A stretch of 64,000 nt of DNA from Synchiropus splendidus (GCF_027744825.2 NC_071340.1:2053501-2117500), one strand, 5' to 3'; counted from the first letter of the stretch, positions 13,889-26,500 are shown. Program-made: numbers and translations. The notes: a model not told the origin generated them from the letters alone.

Positions 13889-15672
13889 AATTTTCTCCTC
13901 CCACTATATCAGAAAGGGCATTTCTAATAGTTGCACATCAAATCTAAGTTGTCTGAAGTGTTTTTCCAAAGTTATCAATATTTTTATGTTTGGCGTTCCG
14001 GAATCGACCTTATCTCATGCTGAAAACGCGTTTCCTGCATTGTGGCATAACTTTGCAGGGATGCTTCAGAACATGAAATTTTCACCTCCCACTGTAGCAG
14101 AAAGGGTCTTTCTAGTAGTTGCACATCAAATCTAAGCTGTCTGAAGTGTTTTTCCAAAGTTATCAACATTTTTATGTTTGGCGTTCTGGAACCCACCTAA
14201 TCTCAGGCTGAAAACGCGTTTTCTGCATTGTGCCATAACTTTTCAGGGAAGCTTCAGAACATGAAATGTTCGCCTCCCACTATAGCAGATAGGGTCTTTC
14301 TAGTAGTTGCACATCAAATCTAAGCTGTCTGAAGTGTTTTTCCAAAGTTATCAACATTTTTATGTTTGGCGTTCTGGAACCCACCTTATCTCAGGCTGAA
14401 AATGCGTTTTGTGCATTGTGCCATAACTTTGCAGGGAAGCTTCAGAACATGAAAATTTCACCTCCCACTATAGCAGAAAGGGTCTTTCTCGTAGATGTAC
14501 ATCAAATCTAAGCTGTTTGAAGTGTTTTTCCAAAGTTAACACCATTTTTATGTTTGGCGTTCCAGAAACAACCTTATCTTAGGCTGAAAACGCGTTTTAC
14601 GCAATTTGCCATAACTTTGCAGGAAAGCCTCAGAACATGAAATTTTCACCTCCCACTATAGCAGAAAGGGTCTTTCTAGTAGTTGCACATCAAATCTAAG
14701 CTGTCTGAAGTGTTTTTCCAAAGTTATTTACATTTTTATGTTTGGCGTTCTGGAACCCACCTTATCTCAGGCCGAAAACGCGTTTCCTGCATTGTGCCAT
14801 AACTTTGCAGGGAAGCTTCAGAACATGAAATTTTCACCTCCCACTATAGCAAAAAGGGTCTTTCTAGTAGTTGCACATCAAATCTAAGCTGTCTGAAGTG
14901 TTTTTCCAAAGTTATCAACATTTTTATGTTTGGCGTTCTGGAACCCACCTTATCTCAGGCTGAAAACGTGTTTTCTGCATTGTGCCATAACTTTGCAGGG
15001 CGACTTCAGAACATGAAATTTCCTCCTCCCACTATATCAGAAAGGGTATTTCTAGTAGTTGCACATCAAATCTAAGTTGTCTGAAGTGTTTTTCTAAAGT
15101 TATCAACATTCTTTTGTTTAGCGTTCCGGAATCAACCTTACCTCAAGCTGAAAACGCGTTTTACGCAATTTGCCATAACTTTGCAGGAAAGCCTCAGTAC
15201 ATCAAATTTTCACCTCCCACTATAGCAGAAAGGGTCTTTCTAGTAGTTGCACATCAAATCTAAGCTGTCTGATATGTTTTTCCAAAGTTATCAACATTTT
15301 TATGTTTGGCGTTCTGGAACCCACCTTATCTCAGGCTGAAAATGCGTTTTGTGCATTGTGCCATAACTTTGCAGGGAAGCTTCAGAACATGAAAATTTCA
15401 CCTCCCACTATAGCAGAAAGGGTCTTTCTCGTAGATGTACATCAAATCTAAGCTGTTTGAAGTGTTTTTCCAAAGTTAACACCATTTTTATGTTTGGCGT
15501 TCCAGAAACAACCTTATCTCAGGCTGAAAACGCGTTTTACGCAATTTGCCATAACTTTGCAGGAAAGCCTCAGAACATGAAATTTTCACCTCCCACTATA
15601 GCAGAAAGGGTCTTTCTAGTAGTTGCACATCAAATCTAAGCTGTCTGAAGTGTTTTTCCAAAGTTATCAACA
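13889..15672 (+). repeat. HOR copy 2 of a 2,444-bp (13-monomer) spacing
   Basis: Counterpart of 11445-13228. The 13229-13888 stretch between the copies holds monomers with their own variants, such as CACGTGAGCAG and TCTTACCTGGC. The copy ends near 15672, where ATCAACATTTTTATG replaces the ATCAAGATTCTTATG of copy 1. A further diverged relative of its last monomers follows to about 16020. Confidence 0.85.
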
Positions 15673-16974
15673 TTTTTATGTTTGGCGTTCTGGAACCCAC
15701 CTTATCTCAGGCTGAAAACGCGTTTTCTGCATTGTGCCATAACTTTGCAGGGCGACTTCAGACCATGAAATTTCCTCCTCCCACTATATCAGAAAGGGTA
15801 TTTCTAGTAGTTGCACATCAAATCTAAGTTGTCTGAAGTGTTTTTCTAAAGTTATCAACATTCTTTTGTTTAGCGTTCCGGAATCAACCTTACCTCAAGC
15901 TGAAAACGCGTTTTACGCAATTTGCCATAACTTTGCAGGAAAGCCTCAGTACATGAAATTTTCACCTCCCACTATAGCAGAAAGGGTCTTTCCAGCAGTT
16001 GCACATCAAATCTAAGCTGTCTGATGTGTTGTTCCAAAGTAATCAACATTTTTATGTTTGGCGTTCCGGAACTCTCCTTATCCCACGCTTAAAACGCGTT
16101 TTCTGCATTGTGCCATAACTTTGCAGGGAAGCTTTAGAACATGAAATTTTCACCTCCCACTTCAACAGAAAGGGTATTTCGAGTAGTTGCACATCAAATC
16201 TAAGCTGTCTGATGTGTTTTTCCAAAGTTATCAACATTTTTATGTTTGGCGTTCTGAAATCAACCTCATCTCAGGCTGAAAACGCGTTTTACGCATTGTG
16301 CCATAACTTTGCAGGGAAGCTTCAGAACATGATATTTTCACCTCCCACTGTAGCAGAAAGGGCCTTTCTCGTAGTTGCACATCAAATCCAAGCTGTCTGA
16401 AGTGTTTTTCGATAGCTTTCAACATTTTTATGTTTGGTGTTCCAGAATCGACCTTATCTCAGGCCGAAAACGCGTTTTCTGCATTGTGCCATAACTTTGC
16501 AGGGAAGCTTCAGAACATGGAATTTTCCCCTCCCACTATAGCAGAAAGGGTCTTTCCAGCAGTTGCACATCAAATCTAAGCTGTCTGATGTGTTGTTCCA
16601 AAGTTATCAACATTTTTATGTTTGGCGTTCCGGAACTCTCAATTATCTCACGCTTAAAACGCGTTTTCTGCATTGTGCCATAACTTTGCAGGGAAGCTTT
16701 AGAACATGAAATTTTCACCTCCCACTTCAACAGAAAGGGTATTTCTAGTAGTTGCACATCAAATCTAAGCTGTCTGATGTGTTTTTCCAAAGTTATCAAC
16801 ATTTTTACGTTTGGCGTTCTGGAACCCACCCAATCTCAAGCTGAAAACGCGTTTTCTGCATTGTGATATAACTTTGCAGGGAAGCTTCAGAACATGAAAT
16901 TTTCACATCCCACTATAGCAGAAAGGGTCTTTCTAGTAGTTGCACATCAAATCTAAGCTGTTTGAAGTTTTTTT

Positions 16975-18095
16975 CCAAAGTTATCAACATTTTTATGTTT
17001 GGCGTTCTGGAACCCACCTTATCTCAGGCTGAAAACGCGTTTTCTGCATTCTGCGTTAACTTTGCAGGGAAGCTTCAGAACATGAAATTTTCACCTCCCA
17101 CTATATCACAAAGGGTCTTTCTAGTAGTTGCACATCAAATCTAAGCTGTTTGAAGTGTTTTTCCAAAGTTATCAAGATTCTTATGTTTGGCGTTCCGGAA
17201 TCGACCTCATCTCAGGATGAAAAATCGTTTTCTGCATCGTCCCAGAACTTTGCAGGGAAGCTTCAGACCATGAAATTTTGACCTCCCAATATAGCAGAAA
17301 GGGTCTTTCTAGTAGTTGCACATCAAATCTAACTTGTCTGAAGTGTTTTTCGAAAGTTATCAACATTTTTATGTTTGGCGTTCCGGAATCGACCTTATCT
17401 CTGGCTGAAAACGCGTTTTCTGCATTGTGCCATAACTTTGCAGGGAAGCTTCAGAACATGAAATTTTAACCTCCCACTATAGCAGAAAGGGTCTTTCTAG
17501 TAGTTGCACATCAAATCTTAGCTGTCTGAAGTGTTTTTCGAAAGTTATCAACATTTTTATGTTTGGCGTTCTGGAACCCACCTTATCTCAGGCTGAAAAC
17601 GCGTTTTCTGCATTGTGCGTTAACTTTGCAGGGAAGCTTCAGAACATGAAATTTTCACCTCCCACTATATCACAAAGGGTCTTTCTAGTAGTTGCACATC
17701 AAATCTAAGCTGTTTGAAGTGTTTTTCCAAAGTTATCAAGATTCTTATGTTTGGCGTTCCGGAATCGACCTCATCTCAGGATGAAAAATCGTTTTCTGCA
17801 TTGTCCCAGAACTTTGCAGGGAAGCTTCAGACCATGAAATTTTGACCTCCCAATATAGCAGAAAGGGTCTTTCTAGTAGTTGCACATCAAATCTAACTTG
17901 TCTGAAGTGTTTTTCGAAAGTTATCAACATTTTTATGTTTGGCGTTCCGGAATCGACCTTATCTCAGGCTGAAAACGCGTTTTCTGCATTGTGCCATAAC
18001 TTTGCAGGGAAGCTTCAGAACATGAAATTTTAACCTCCCACTATAGCAGAAAGGGTCTTTCTAGTAGTTGCACATCAAATCTTAGCTGTCTGAAG
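16975..18095 (+). repeat. 3-monomer tandem duplication (16975-17538, 17539-18095)
   Basis: The offset is 564 bp (3 x 188). GCGTTCTGG is at 17002 and 17566, the TGCGTTAAC and TATATCACAAAGGG changes recur, and CAGGATGAAAAATCG with CCCAGAAC occurs near 17213 and 17777. Copies differ by few substitutions, such as CATCGTCCCAG versus CATTGTCCCAG. Confidence 0.88.
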
Positions 18096-21000
18096 TGTTT
18101 TTCCAAAGTTATCAACATTTTTATGCTTGGCGTTCTGAAATCAACCTCATCTCAGGCTGAAAACACATTTGACGCATTGTGCCATAACTTTGCAGGGAAG
18201 CTTCAGAACATGAAATTTTAACCTCCCACTATAGCAGAAAGGGTCTTTCTCGTAGTTGCACATCAAATCTAAGCTGTCTGAAGTGTTTATCGAAAGTTTT
18301 CAACATTTTTATGTTTGGTGTTCCTGAATCGACCTTATCTCAGGCTGAAAACGCGTTTTCTGCATTGTGCCATAACTTTGCAGCGAACCTTCAGATCATG
18401 AAATGTTCATTTCCCACGATAGCAGAAAGGGTCTTTCTAGTAGTTGCACATCAAATCTAAGCTGTCTGAAGTGTTTGTCCAAAGTTATCAACATTTTTAT
18501 GTTTGGCGTTCCGGAATCAACCTTATCTCAGGCTGAAAACGCATTTTACGCATTGTGCCATAACTTTGCAGGAAAGCTTCAGAACATGAAATTTTCACCT
18601 CCCACTATAGCAGAAAGGGTCTTTCTAATAGTTGCACATCAAATCTAAGCTGTCTGGCGTGTTTTTCCGAAGTTATCAACATTTTTATGTTTGGCGTTCC
18701 GGAATCGACCTTATGTGAGGCTGAAAACGCGTTTTCTGCATTGTCCCATAACTTTGCAGGGAAGCTTCAGAACATGAAATTTTCACCTCCCACTATAGCA
18801 AAAAGGGTCTTTCTAGTACTTGCACATCAAATCTAAGCTGTCTGAAATGTTTTTCGAAAGTTATCAACATTTTTATGTTTGGCGTTCAGGAATCGACCTT
18901 ATCTCAGGCTGAAAACGCGTTTTCTGCATTGTGCCTTAACTTTGCAGGGAAGCTTCAGAACATGAAATTTTCACCTCCCACTATAGCAAAAAGGGTCTTT
19001 CTAGTAGTTGCACATCAAATCTAAGCTGTCTGAAGTGTTTTTCCAAAGTTATTAACATTTTTATGTTTCGCGTTCCGGAATTGACCTTAAGTGAGGCTGA
19101 ACACGAGTTTTCTGCATTGTGCCATAACTTTGCAGGGAAGCTTCAGAACATGAAAATTTCACCTCCCACTTTCGCAGAAAGGGTCTTTCTAGTAGGTGCA
19201 CATCAAATCGAAGCTGTCTGAAGTGTTTTTCCAAAGTTATCGACACTTTTATGTTTGCCGTTCCGGAATCGACCTTATCTCAGGCTGAAAACACGATTTA
19301 CGCATTCTGCCATAACTTTGCAGGGAAGCTTCAGAACATGAAATTTTCATATCCCACTATAGCAGAAAGGGTCTTTCTAGTAGTTGCACATCAAATCTAA
19401 GCTGTCTGAAGTGTTTTTCCAAAGTTATCAATATTTTTATGTTTGGCGTTACGGAATTCACCTTATCTCACGCTTAAAACGCGTTTTCTGCATTGTGCCA
19501 TAGCTTTGCAGGGAAGCTTTAGAACATGAAATTTTCACCTCCCACTTCAGCAGAAAGTGTATTTCTAGTAGTTGCACATCAAATCTAAGCTGTCTGTAGA
19601 GTTTTTCATGAGTTATCAACATTTTTATGTTTGGCGTTCCGGAATCGACCTCATCTCAGGCTGAAAACGCGTTTACTGCATTGTGCCATAACTTTGCAGG
19701 GAAACTTCAGAACATGAAATTTTCACGTCCCACTATAGCAGAAAGGGTCTTTCTAGTAGTTGCACATCAAATCTAAGCTGTTTGAAGTGTTTTTCCAAAG
19801 TTATCAACATTTTTATGTTTGGCGTTCCGGAATCGACCTTATCTCAGGCTGAAAACGCGTTTTCTGCGTTGTGCCATAACTTTGCAGGGAAGCTTTAGAA
19901 CATGAAATTTTCACGTCCCACTAGAGCAGAAAGGGTATTTCTAGTAGTTGCACATCAAATCTAAGCTGTTTGAAGTGTTTTTCCAAAGTTAAACATTTTT
20001 ATGTTTGGCGTTCCGGAATCGACCTTATCTCAGGCTGAAAACGCGTTTTCTGCATTGTGCCATAACTTTGCAGGGAAGCTTCAGAACATGAAATTTTAAC
20101 CTCCCACTATAGCATAATGGGTCTTTCTAGTAGTTGCACATCAAATCTTAGCTGTCTGTAGAGTTTTTCCTGAGTTATCAACATTTTTATGTTTGGGGTT
20201 CTGAAATCAACCTCATCTCAGGCTGAAAACGCGTTTTACGCATTGTGCCATAACTTTGCAGGGAAGCTTCAGAACATGATATTTTCAACTCCCACTATAG
20301 CAGAAAGGGTCTGTCTCGTAGTTGCACATCAAATCTAAGCTGTCTGAAGTGTTTTTCGAAAGTTTTCAACATTTTTTTGTTTGGCGTTCCTGAATCGACC
20401 TTATCTCAAGCTGAAAACGCGTTTTCTGCATTGTGCCATAACTTTGCAGGGAAGCTTCAGAACATGAAATTTTCACATCCCACGAGAGCAGAAAGGGTCT
20501 TTCTAGTAGTTGCACATCAAATCTAAGCTGTTTGAAGTGTTTTTCCGAAGTTATCAAGATTCTTATGTTTGGCGTTCCGGAATTGACCTTATCTCAGGAT
20601 TAAAAATCGTTTTCTGCATTGTCCCAGAACTTTGCTGGGAAGCGTCAGAACATGAAATTTTGACCTCCCAATATAGCAGAAAGGGTATTTCTAGTAGTTG
20701 CACATAAAATCTAAGTTGTCTGAAGTGTTTTTTGAAAGTTATCAACATTTTTATGTTTGGCGTTCCAGAAGCGACCTTATCTCAGGCTGAAAACGCGTTG
20801 TCTGCATTGTGCCATAACTTTGCATGGAAGCTTCCGAACATGATATTTTAACCTCCCACTATAGCAGAAAGGGTCTTTCTAGTTGTTGCACATCAAATCT
20901 AAGCTGTCTGAAGTGTTTTTCAAAAGTTATCAACATTTTTATGTTTGGCGTTCCGGAATCAACCTTATCTCAGGCTGAAAACGCATTTTCTGCATTGTGC

Positions 21001-22693
21001 CATAACTTTGCAGGGAAGCTTCAGAAAATGAATTTTTCACCTCCCACTATATCAGAAAGGGTCTTTCTAGTAGTTGCACATCAAATCTAAGCTGTCTGAA
21101 GTGTTTTTCAAAAGTAATCAACATTTTTATGTTTGGCGTTCCGGAATCGACCTTATCTCAGGATGAAAATGCGTTTTCTGCATTGTGCCATAACTTTGCA
21201 GGGAAGATTCAGAACATGAAATTTTCACCTCCCACTATAGCAGAAAGGGTCTTTCTAGTACTTGCACATCAAATCTAAGCTGTCTGAAGTGTTTTTCGAA
21301 AGTTTTCAACATTTTTATGTTTGGCGTTCCTGAATCGACCTTATCTCAGGCTGAAAACGCATTTTCTGCAATGTGCCATAACTTTGCAGGGAAGCTTCAG
21401 AACATGAAATTTTCAACTTCCACTATAGCAGAAAGGCTCTTTCCAGCAGTTGCACATCAAATCTAAGCTGTCTGAAGTGTTTTTCCAAAATTATCAACAA
21501 TTTTATGTTTGGTTTTCCGGAATCGACCTTATCTCAGGCTGAAAACGCGTTTTCTGCATTGTGCCATAACTTTGCAGGGAAGCTTCAGAACATGAAATTT
21601 TCACCTCCCACTATAGCAAAAAGGGTTTTTCTAATAGTTGCACATCAAATCTAAGCTGTTTGAAGTGTTTTTCCAAAGTTGTCAACATTTTTATGTTTGG
21701 CGTTCCGGAACCGACCTAATCTCAAGCTGTAAACGCATTTTGTGCATTGTGCCATAACTTTGGAGGGAAGCTTCAGAACATGAAATTTTAACCAGCCACT
21801 ATTGCAGAAAGGGTCTTTCTAGTAGTTGCACATCAAATCTATGCTGTTTGAAGTGTTTTTCCAAAGTTATCAACATTCTTATGTTTGGCGTTCCGGAATC
21901 GACCTTTTGTCAGGCTGAAAACGCGTTTTCTGCGTTGTGCCATAACTTTGCAGGGAAGCATTAGAACATGAAATTTTCACGTCCCACTAGAGCAGAAAGG
22001 GTATTTCTAGTAGTTGCACATCAAATCTAAGCTGTCTGAAGTGTTTTTCCGAAGTTATCAACATTTTTATGTTTGGCGTTCCGTAATCGACCTTATGTGA
22101 GGCTGAAAACGCGTTTTCTGCATTGTCCCATAACTTTGCAGGGAAGCTTCAGAACATGAAATTTTCACCTCCCACGATAGCAGAAAGGGTCTTTCGAGTA
22201 GTTGCACATCAAATCTAAGCTGTCTGAAATGTTTTTCGAAAGTTATCAACATTTTTATGTTTGGCGTTCAGGAATCGACCTTATCTCAGGCTGAAAACGT
22301 GTTTTCTGCATTGTGCCTTAACTTTGCAGGGAAGCTTCAGAACATGAAATTTCCACATCCCACTATAGCAGCAAGGGTCTTTCTAGTAGTTGCACATCAA
22401 ATCTAAGCTGTTTGAAGTGTTTTTCCAAAGTTATCAACATTTTTATGTTTGGCGTTCCGGAATCAACCTTATCTCAGCCTGAAAACGTGCTTCACATATT
22501 TTGCCATAACTTTGCAGGGAAGCTTCAGAACATGACATTTTCACCTCCCACTATAGCAGAAAGGGTCTTTCTAGTAGTTGCACATCAAATCTAAGCTGTC
22601 TGAAGTGTTTTTCCAAAGTTATCAACATTTTTATGTTTGGCGTTCTGGAACCCACCTTATCTCAGGCTGAAAACGCGTTTTCTGGATAGTGCC
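18096..22693 (+). repeat. Diverged satellite monomers, no clear recent HOR
   Basis: About 24 monomers with more private substitutions than elsewhere. An older relation is visible: GACCTTATGTGAGG with CATTGTCCCATAAC at about 18708 recurs near 22090, about 18 monomers away, and GTTCAGGAATCGACC follows in both places. One monomer has lost 2 bp (GTTAAACATT near 19989). No gene seen. Confidence 0.7.
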
Positions 22694-22698
22694 ATAAC
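22694..22698. repeat. Target-site duplication, left copy (ATAAC)
   Basis: ATAAC is the normal satellite sequence at this place in the monomer (GCCATAACTTTGCAG). It is repeated as ATTAC at 23569-23573, directly after the insert. Joining 22640-22698 to 23574-23701 gives 187 bp. The missing base is accounted for by a shortened T run near 23,690 (CATTTTATG instead of CATTTTTATG), so the insertion removed no satellite sequence. Confidence 0.8.
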
Positions 22699-22779
22699 TG
22701 TCACGAATCAAGAGATGAGGGAAGTAGGAGCGGGAGCCACGTATAGTGGACGTGGAGACTGGAGCGAGTTATAATAACA

Positions 22780-22785
22780 TTTAAT
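22780..22785 (-). promoter_or_regulatory. Poly(A)-signal-like ATTAAA in the LTR
   Basis: TTTAAT on the plus strand reads ATTAAA on the minus strand. It lies in an A/T-rich patch (22770-22795) about 80 bp before the minus-strand end of the LTR, where an R-region polyadenylation signal is expected. This supports the minus-strand orientation. Whether it functions cannot be judged from sequence. Confidence 0.45.
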
Positions 22786-22810
22786 AATTAACCAAACAAG
22801 AAAACACAAC

Positions 22811-22933
22811 GGAAAGCGTCACCGAACCGGGAAAAAACAGAGCAAACGCAGAGTGTAAAAACAGTAACGAAACTAACAGAAGTGCACAAACATGAGTAAA
22901 AAGTCAAAACAGAAAGCGTCACCGAAAAGGGAG
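22811..22933. repeat. Short direct duplication inside the LTR
   Basis: AAAGCGTCACCGAA occurs at about 22813 and again at about 22913, each followed by a G-rich GGGA(A/G) run. The spacing of about 100 bp suggests an internal duplication in the minus-strand 3' part of the LTR. It is independent of the 66-bp repeats at 23062-23352. Confidence 0.6.
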
Positions 22934-23061
22934 TTAAATGAACATAAATCACAAATGAAACCGAGAATAAACTACAAAAGAAACCAAGAAACACACGGCA
23001 AACAGCAAGAAACCAAAAACACTAACTCAGGAACCACAGTTAAACAGACAAAACCAAAATA

Positions 23062-23352
23062 AGCTAGCTCACAGAACGAGAGAAACGAGAACCAGGAGTT
23101 ACCACAGGAGCTAGCAAACAGAACCAAAAAAAGCCGAACACAGGGAGAGACACGAGAACCGCAGAAGCCGAACACAGGGAGAGACACGAGAACCAGGAGT
23201 TAAACGAGCTAGCTAGCAGACAGAACAAGAGGAGCCGAACACAGGGAGAGATACGAGAACCAGGAGTTAAACGAGCTAGCTGCAGACGAAACAAAAAGCT
23301 GAACAGAGAGGGAGTGACACGAGAACCAGGAGTTACCACAGGGGAACGAGAG
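23062..23352. repeat. Tandem repeats inside the LTR (about 66-67 bp period, with a half unit)
   Basis: The core CGAGAACCAGGAGTT recurs at about 23086, 23187, 23254 and 23320, with a shortened CGAGAACC copy at 23153. The spacings are 101, 67 and 66 bp, and the 34-bp step from 23153 to 23187 is about half a unit. Each core is preceded by ACAGGGAGAGACA-type sequence or a variant, and several are followed by the AGCTAGC motif. Minisatellite-like tandem repeats are common in the U3 region of retrotransposon LTRs and often vary in number between copies. Confidence 0.8.
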
Positions 23353-23568
23353 GAGTCCAAAATCACAGGAATCATCACAGGGAACGTGGAAACACACAGG
23401 GACTAGGAGAAGTGGCAAAAAACAAAGACAACGATCTGGCAAACGTTGCTGGAGCCCAGGTGTTCTTGAAGACAGTAATCAGGTGGTAATCGGCTCCAGC
23501 CGTGTGCCAAAGGAACAGAGGGAGAGAAGCAAAACCAGGACTCGGAGCCTGGAAGCGGAGCCATGACA

Positions 23569-23573
23569 ATTAC
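23569..23573. repeat. Target-site duplication, right copy (ATTAC)
   Basis: This is the second copy of the 5-bp target site, with A to T at its third base. The following TTTGCAG resumes the interrupted monomer exactly where the left flank stopped. One mismatch in five suggests that the insertion is not brand new, or that the flank was converted by neighbouring monomers. Confidence 0.75.
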
Positions 23574-26500
23574 TTTGCAGAAAGACTTCAGAACATGAAA
23601 TTTTCTCCTCCCACTATAGCAGAAAGGGTCTTTCTAGTAGTTGCACATCAAATCTAAGTTGTCTGAAGTGTTTTTCCAAAGTTATCAACATTTTATGTTT
23701 GGCGTTCCGGAACCCACCTTATCTCAGCCTGAAAACGCGTTTTACATATTTTGCCATAACTTTGCAGGGAAGCTTCAGAACATGAAATTTTAACATCCCA
23801 CTATAGCAGAAAGGGTCTTTCTAGAAGTTGCACATCAAATCTAAGCTGTCTGAAGTGTTTTTCCAAAGTTATCAACATTCTTATGTTTGGCGTTCCGGAA
23901 TCAACCTTATCTCAGGCTGAAAACGTGTTTCCTGCATTGTGGCATAACTTTGCAGGGAAGCTTCAGAACATGACATTTTCAACTCCCACTATAGCAGAAA
24001 GGGTCATTCTCGTAGTTGCACATCAAATCTAAGCTGTCCGAAATGTTTTTCGAAAGTTATCAACATTTTTATGTTTGGCGTTCAGGAATCGACCTTATCT
24101 GAGGATGAAAACGCGTTTTCTGCATTGTGCCAAAACTTTGAAGTTAAGCTCCAGAACATGAAATTTTCACCTCCCACTATAGCAGAAAGGGTCTTTCTAG
24201 TAGTTGCACATCAAATCTAAGCTGTTTGAAGTGTTTTTCCAAAGTTATCAACACTTTTATGTTTGGCGTTCCTGAATCGACCTTATCTCAGGCTGAAAAC
24301 GCGTTTTCTGCATTGTGCCATAACTTTGCAGGGAAGCTTCAGAACATGAAATTTTCAGCTCCCACTATAGCAGAAAGGGTCTTTCTCGTAGTTGCACATC
24401 AAATCTAAGCTGTCTGAAGTTTTTTTCCAAAGTTACCAACATTCTTATGTTTGGAGTTCCAGAGTCAACCATACCTCAGGCTGAAAACATGTTTTCCGCA
24501 TTGTGCCATAACTTTGCAGGCAAGCTTCAGAACATGAAATTTCCACATCCCACTATATCAGAAAGGGTCTTTCTAGTAGTTGCACATCAAATCTAAGCTG
24601 TCTGAAGTGTTTTTCCGAAGTTATTAACATTTTTATGTTTCGCGTTCCGGAATTCACCTTATGTGAGGCTGAACACAAGTTTTCTGCATTGTGCCATAAC
24701 TTTGCAGGGAAGCTTCAGAACATGAAAATTTCACCTCCCACTATAACAGAAAGGGTCTTTCTAGTAGGTGCACACCAAATCTAAGCTGTCTGTAGAGTTT
24801 TTCCTGAGTTATCAACATTTTTATGTTTGGGGTTCTGAGATCAACCTCATCTCAGGCTGAAAACGCGTTTTCTGCATTGTGCCATAACTTTGCAGGGAAG
24901 CTTCAGAACATGAAAATTTCACCTCCCACTATAGCAGAAAGGGTCTTTCTAGTAGGTGCACATCAAATCTAAGTTGTCGGAAGTGTTTTTCCAAAGTTAT
25001 CAACATTCTTGTGTTTGGCGTTCCGGAATCAACCTTATCTGAGACTGAAAACGTGTTTTCTGCATTGTGCCATAACTTTGCAGGGAAACTTCAGAACATG
25101 AAATTTTAACCTCCCACTGTAGCAGAAAGGGGCTTTCTAGTAGTTGCACACCAAATCTAAGCTGTCTGAAGTGTTTTTCCAAGGTTATCAATATTTTTAT
25201 GTTTGGCGTTCCGGAATCGACCTTATCTCAGGCTCAAAACGCGTTTCCTGCATTGTGGCATAACTTTGCAGGGAAGCTTCAGAACATGAAATTTTCACCA
25301 CCCACTGTAGCATAAAGGGTCTTTCTAGTAGTTGCACATCAAATCTAAGCTGTCTGAAGTGTTTTTCCAAAGTTATCAACATTTTTATGTTTGGCGTTCT
25401 GGAACCCACCTTATCTCAGCCCGAAAACGCGTTTTACATATTTTGCCATAACTTTGCAGGGAAGCTTCAGAACATTAAATTTTGACATCCCACCATAGCA
25501 GAAAGGGTCTTTCTAGTAGTTGCACACCAAATCTAAGCTGTCTGAAGTGTTTTTCCAAAGTTATCAACATTCTTATGTTTGGCGTTTCGGAATCAACCTT
25601 ATCTCAGGCTGAAAACGCGTTTTACGCATTGTGCCATAACTTTGCAGGAAAGCTTCAGAACATGAAATTTTCAACTCCCACTATAGCAGAAAGGGTCTTT
25701 CTAGTAGTTGCACATCAAATCTAAGCTGTCTGAAGTGTTTTTCCAAAGTTATCAATATTTTTATGTTTGGCGTTCCGGAATCGACCTTATCTCAGGCAGA
25801 AAACGCGTTTCCTGCATTGTGGCATAACTTTGCAGGGAAGCTTCAGAACATGAAATTTTCACCTCCCACTATAGCAGAAAGGGTCTTTCTAGTAGTTGCA
25901 CATCAAATGTAAGCTGTCTGAAGTGTTTTTCCAAAGTTATCAACATTTTCATGTTTGGCGTTCTGGAACCCACCTTATCTCAGCCTGAAAACGCGTTTTA
26001 CATATTTTGCCATAACTTTGCAGGGAAGCTTCAGAACATGAAATTTTAACATCCCACTATAGCAGAAAGGGTCTTTCTAGTAGTTGCACATCAAATCTAA
26101 GTTGTCTGAAGTGTTTTTCCAAAGTTATCAACATCCTTATGTTTGGCGTTCCGGAATCAACCTTAACTCAGACTGAAAATGTGTTTTCTGCATTGTGCCA
26201 TAACTTTGCAGGGAAACTTCAGAACATGAAATTTTCTCCTCCAACTAAAGCAGAAAGGGTCTTTCTAGTAGTTGCACATCAAATCTAAGCTGTTTGAAGT
26301 GTTTTTCCAAAGTTAACATCATTTTTATGTTTGGCTTTCCAGAAACAACCTTATCTCAGGCTGATAACGCGTTTTACGCAATTTGCCGTAACTTTGCAGG
26401 AAAGCCTCAGAACATGAAATTTTCACCTACCACTATAGCAGAAAGGGTCTTTCTAGTAGTTGCACATCAAATCTAAGCTGTCGAAAGTGTTTTTCCAAAG

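Larger units (their letters stand above)
1..22698 (+). repeat. 188-bp satellite array, left part (about 120 monomers)
   Basis: Head-to-tail copies of one monomer, all in the same orientation. The landmark GCGTTCC recurs at 81, 269 and 457, giving a 188-bp period, and this holds throughout apart from 1-2 bp indels. Landmarks in each copy, in order, are GCGTTCCGGAA, TCTCAGGCTGAAAACGCG, CATAACTTTGCAGG, AAGCTTCAGAACATG, TTTTCACCTCCCACTATAGC, GTCTTTCTAGTAGTTGCAC, AAATCTAAGCTGTCTGAAG and TATCAACATTTTTATG. Copies differ by scattered substitutions that define recurring variants: TCGACC versus CCCACC after GGAA, TTTTCTGC versus TTTTACGC, and CAGGATGAAAAATCG. No family name can be assigned from the sequence alone. 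No gene lies in this stretch. Confidence 0.98.
22699..23568 (-). mobile_element. Solo LTR of a retrotransposon (probably Gypsy-like), 870 bp
   Basis: This is the only non-satellite DNA in the window. It starts TGTCA and ends TGACA, a perfect 5-bp terminal inverted repeat with the canonical TG...CA ends of an LTR. It is flanked by ATAAC and ATTAC, a 5-bp target duplication with one mismatch. On the minus strand it begins with a G+C-richer part, runs through short tandem repeats, and ends in a T-rich stretch with an ATTAAA signal about 80 bp before its end, matching the U3-R-U5 order expected of an LTR. No primer-binding site, polypurine tract, gag or pol sequence is present, so it is a solo LTR or an LTR-derived relic. 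Assignment to Gypsy and to a teleost host rests on general resemblance to fish LTRs and needs a repeat-library search. A non-autonomous DNA transposon is less likely, because the inverted repeat is only 5 bp. Minus-strand open frames inside it are low-complexity Ser/Phe/Cys-rich text and are not taken as genes. Confidence 0.75.

Noticed and set aside
22699..23568. Insert as a cut-and-paste DNA transposon or MITE
   Set aside because: The terminal inverted repeat is only 5 bp, the ends are TG...CA, the target duplication is 5 bp, and a poly(A)-type signal lies where an LTR should have it. An LTR fits better, though a library search should confirm.
22788..23569. Overlapping minus-strand frames of 64-104 codons in the insert
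   Set aside because: They are Ser/Phe/Cys/Leu-rich, come from the LTR's T/C-rich strand and its tandem repeats, overlap one another in different frames and resemble no gag, pol or transposase motif.
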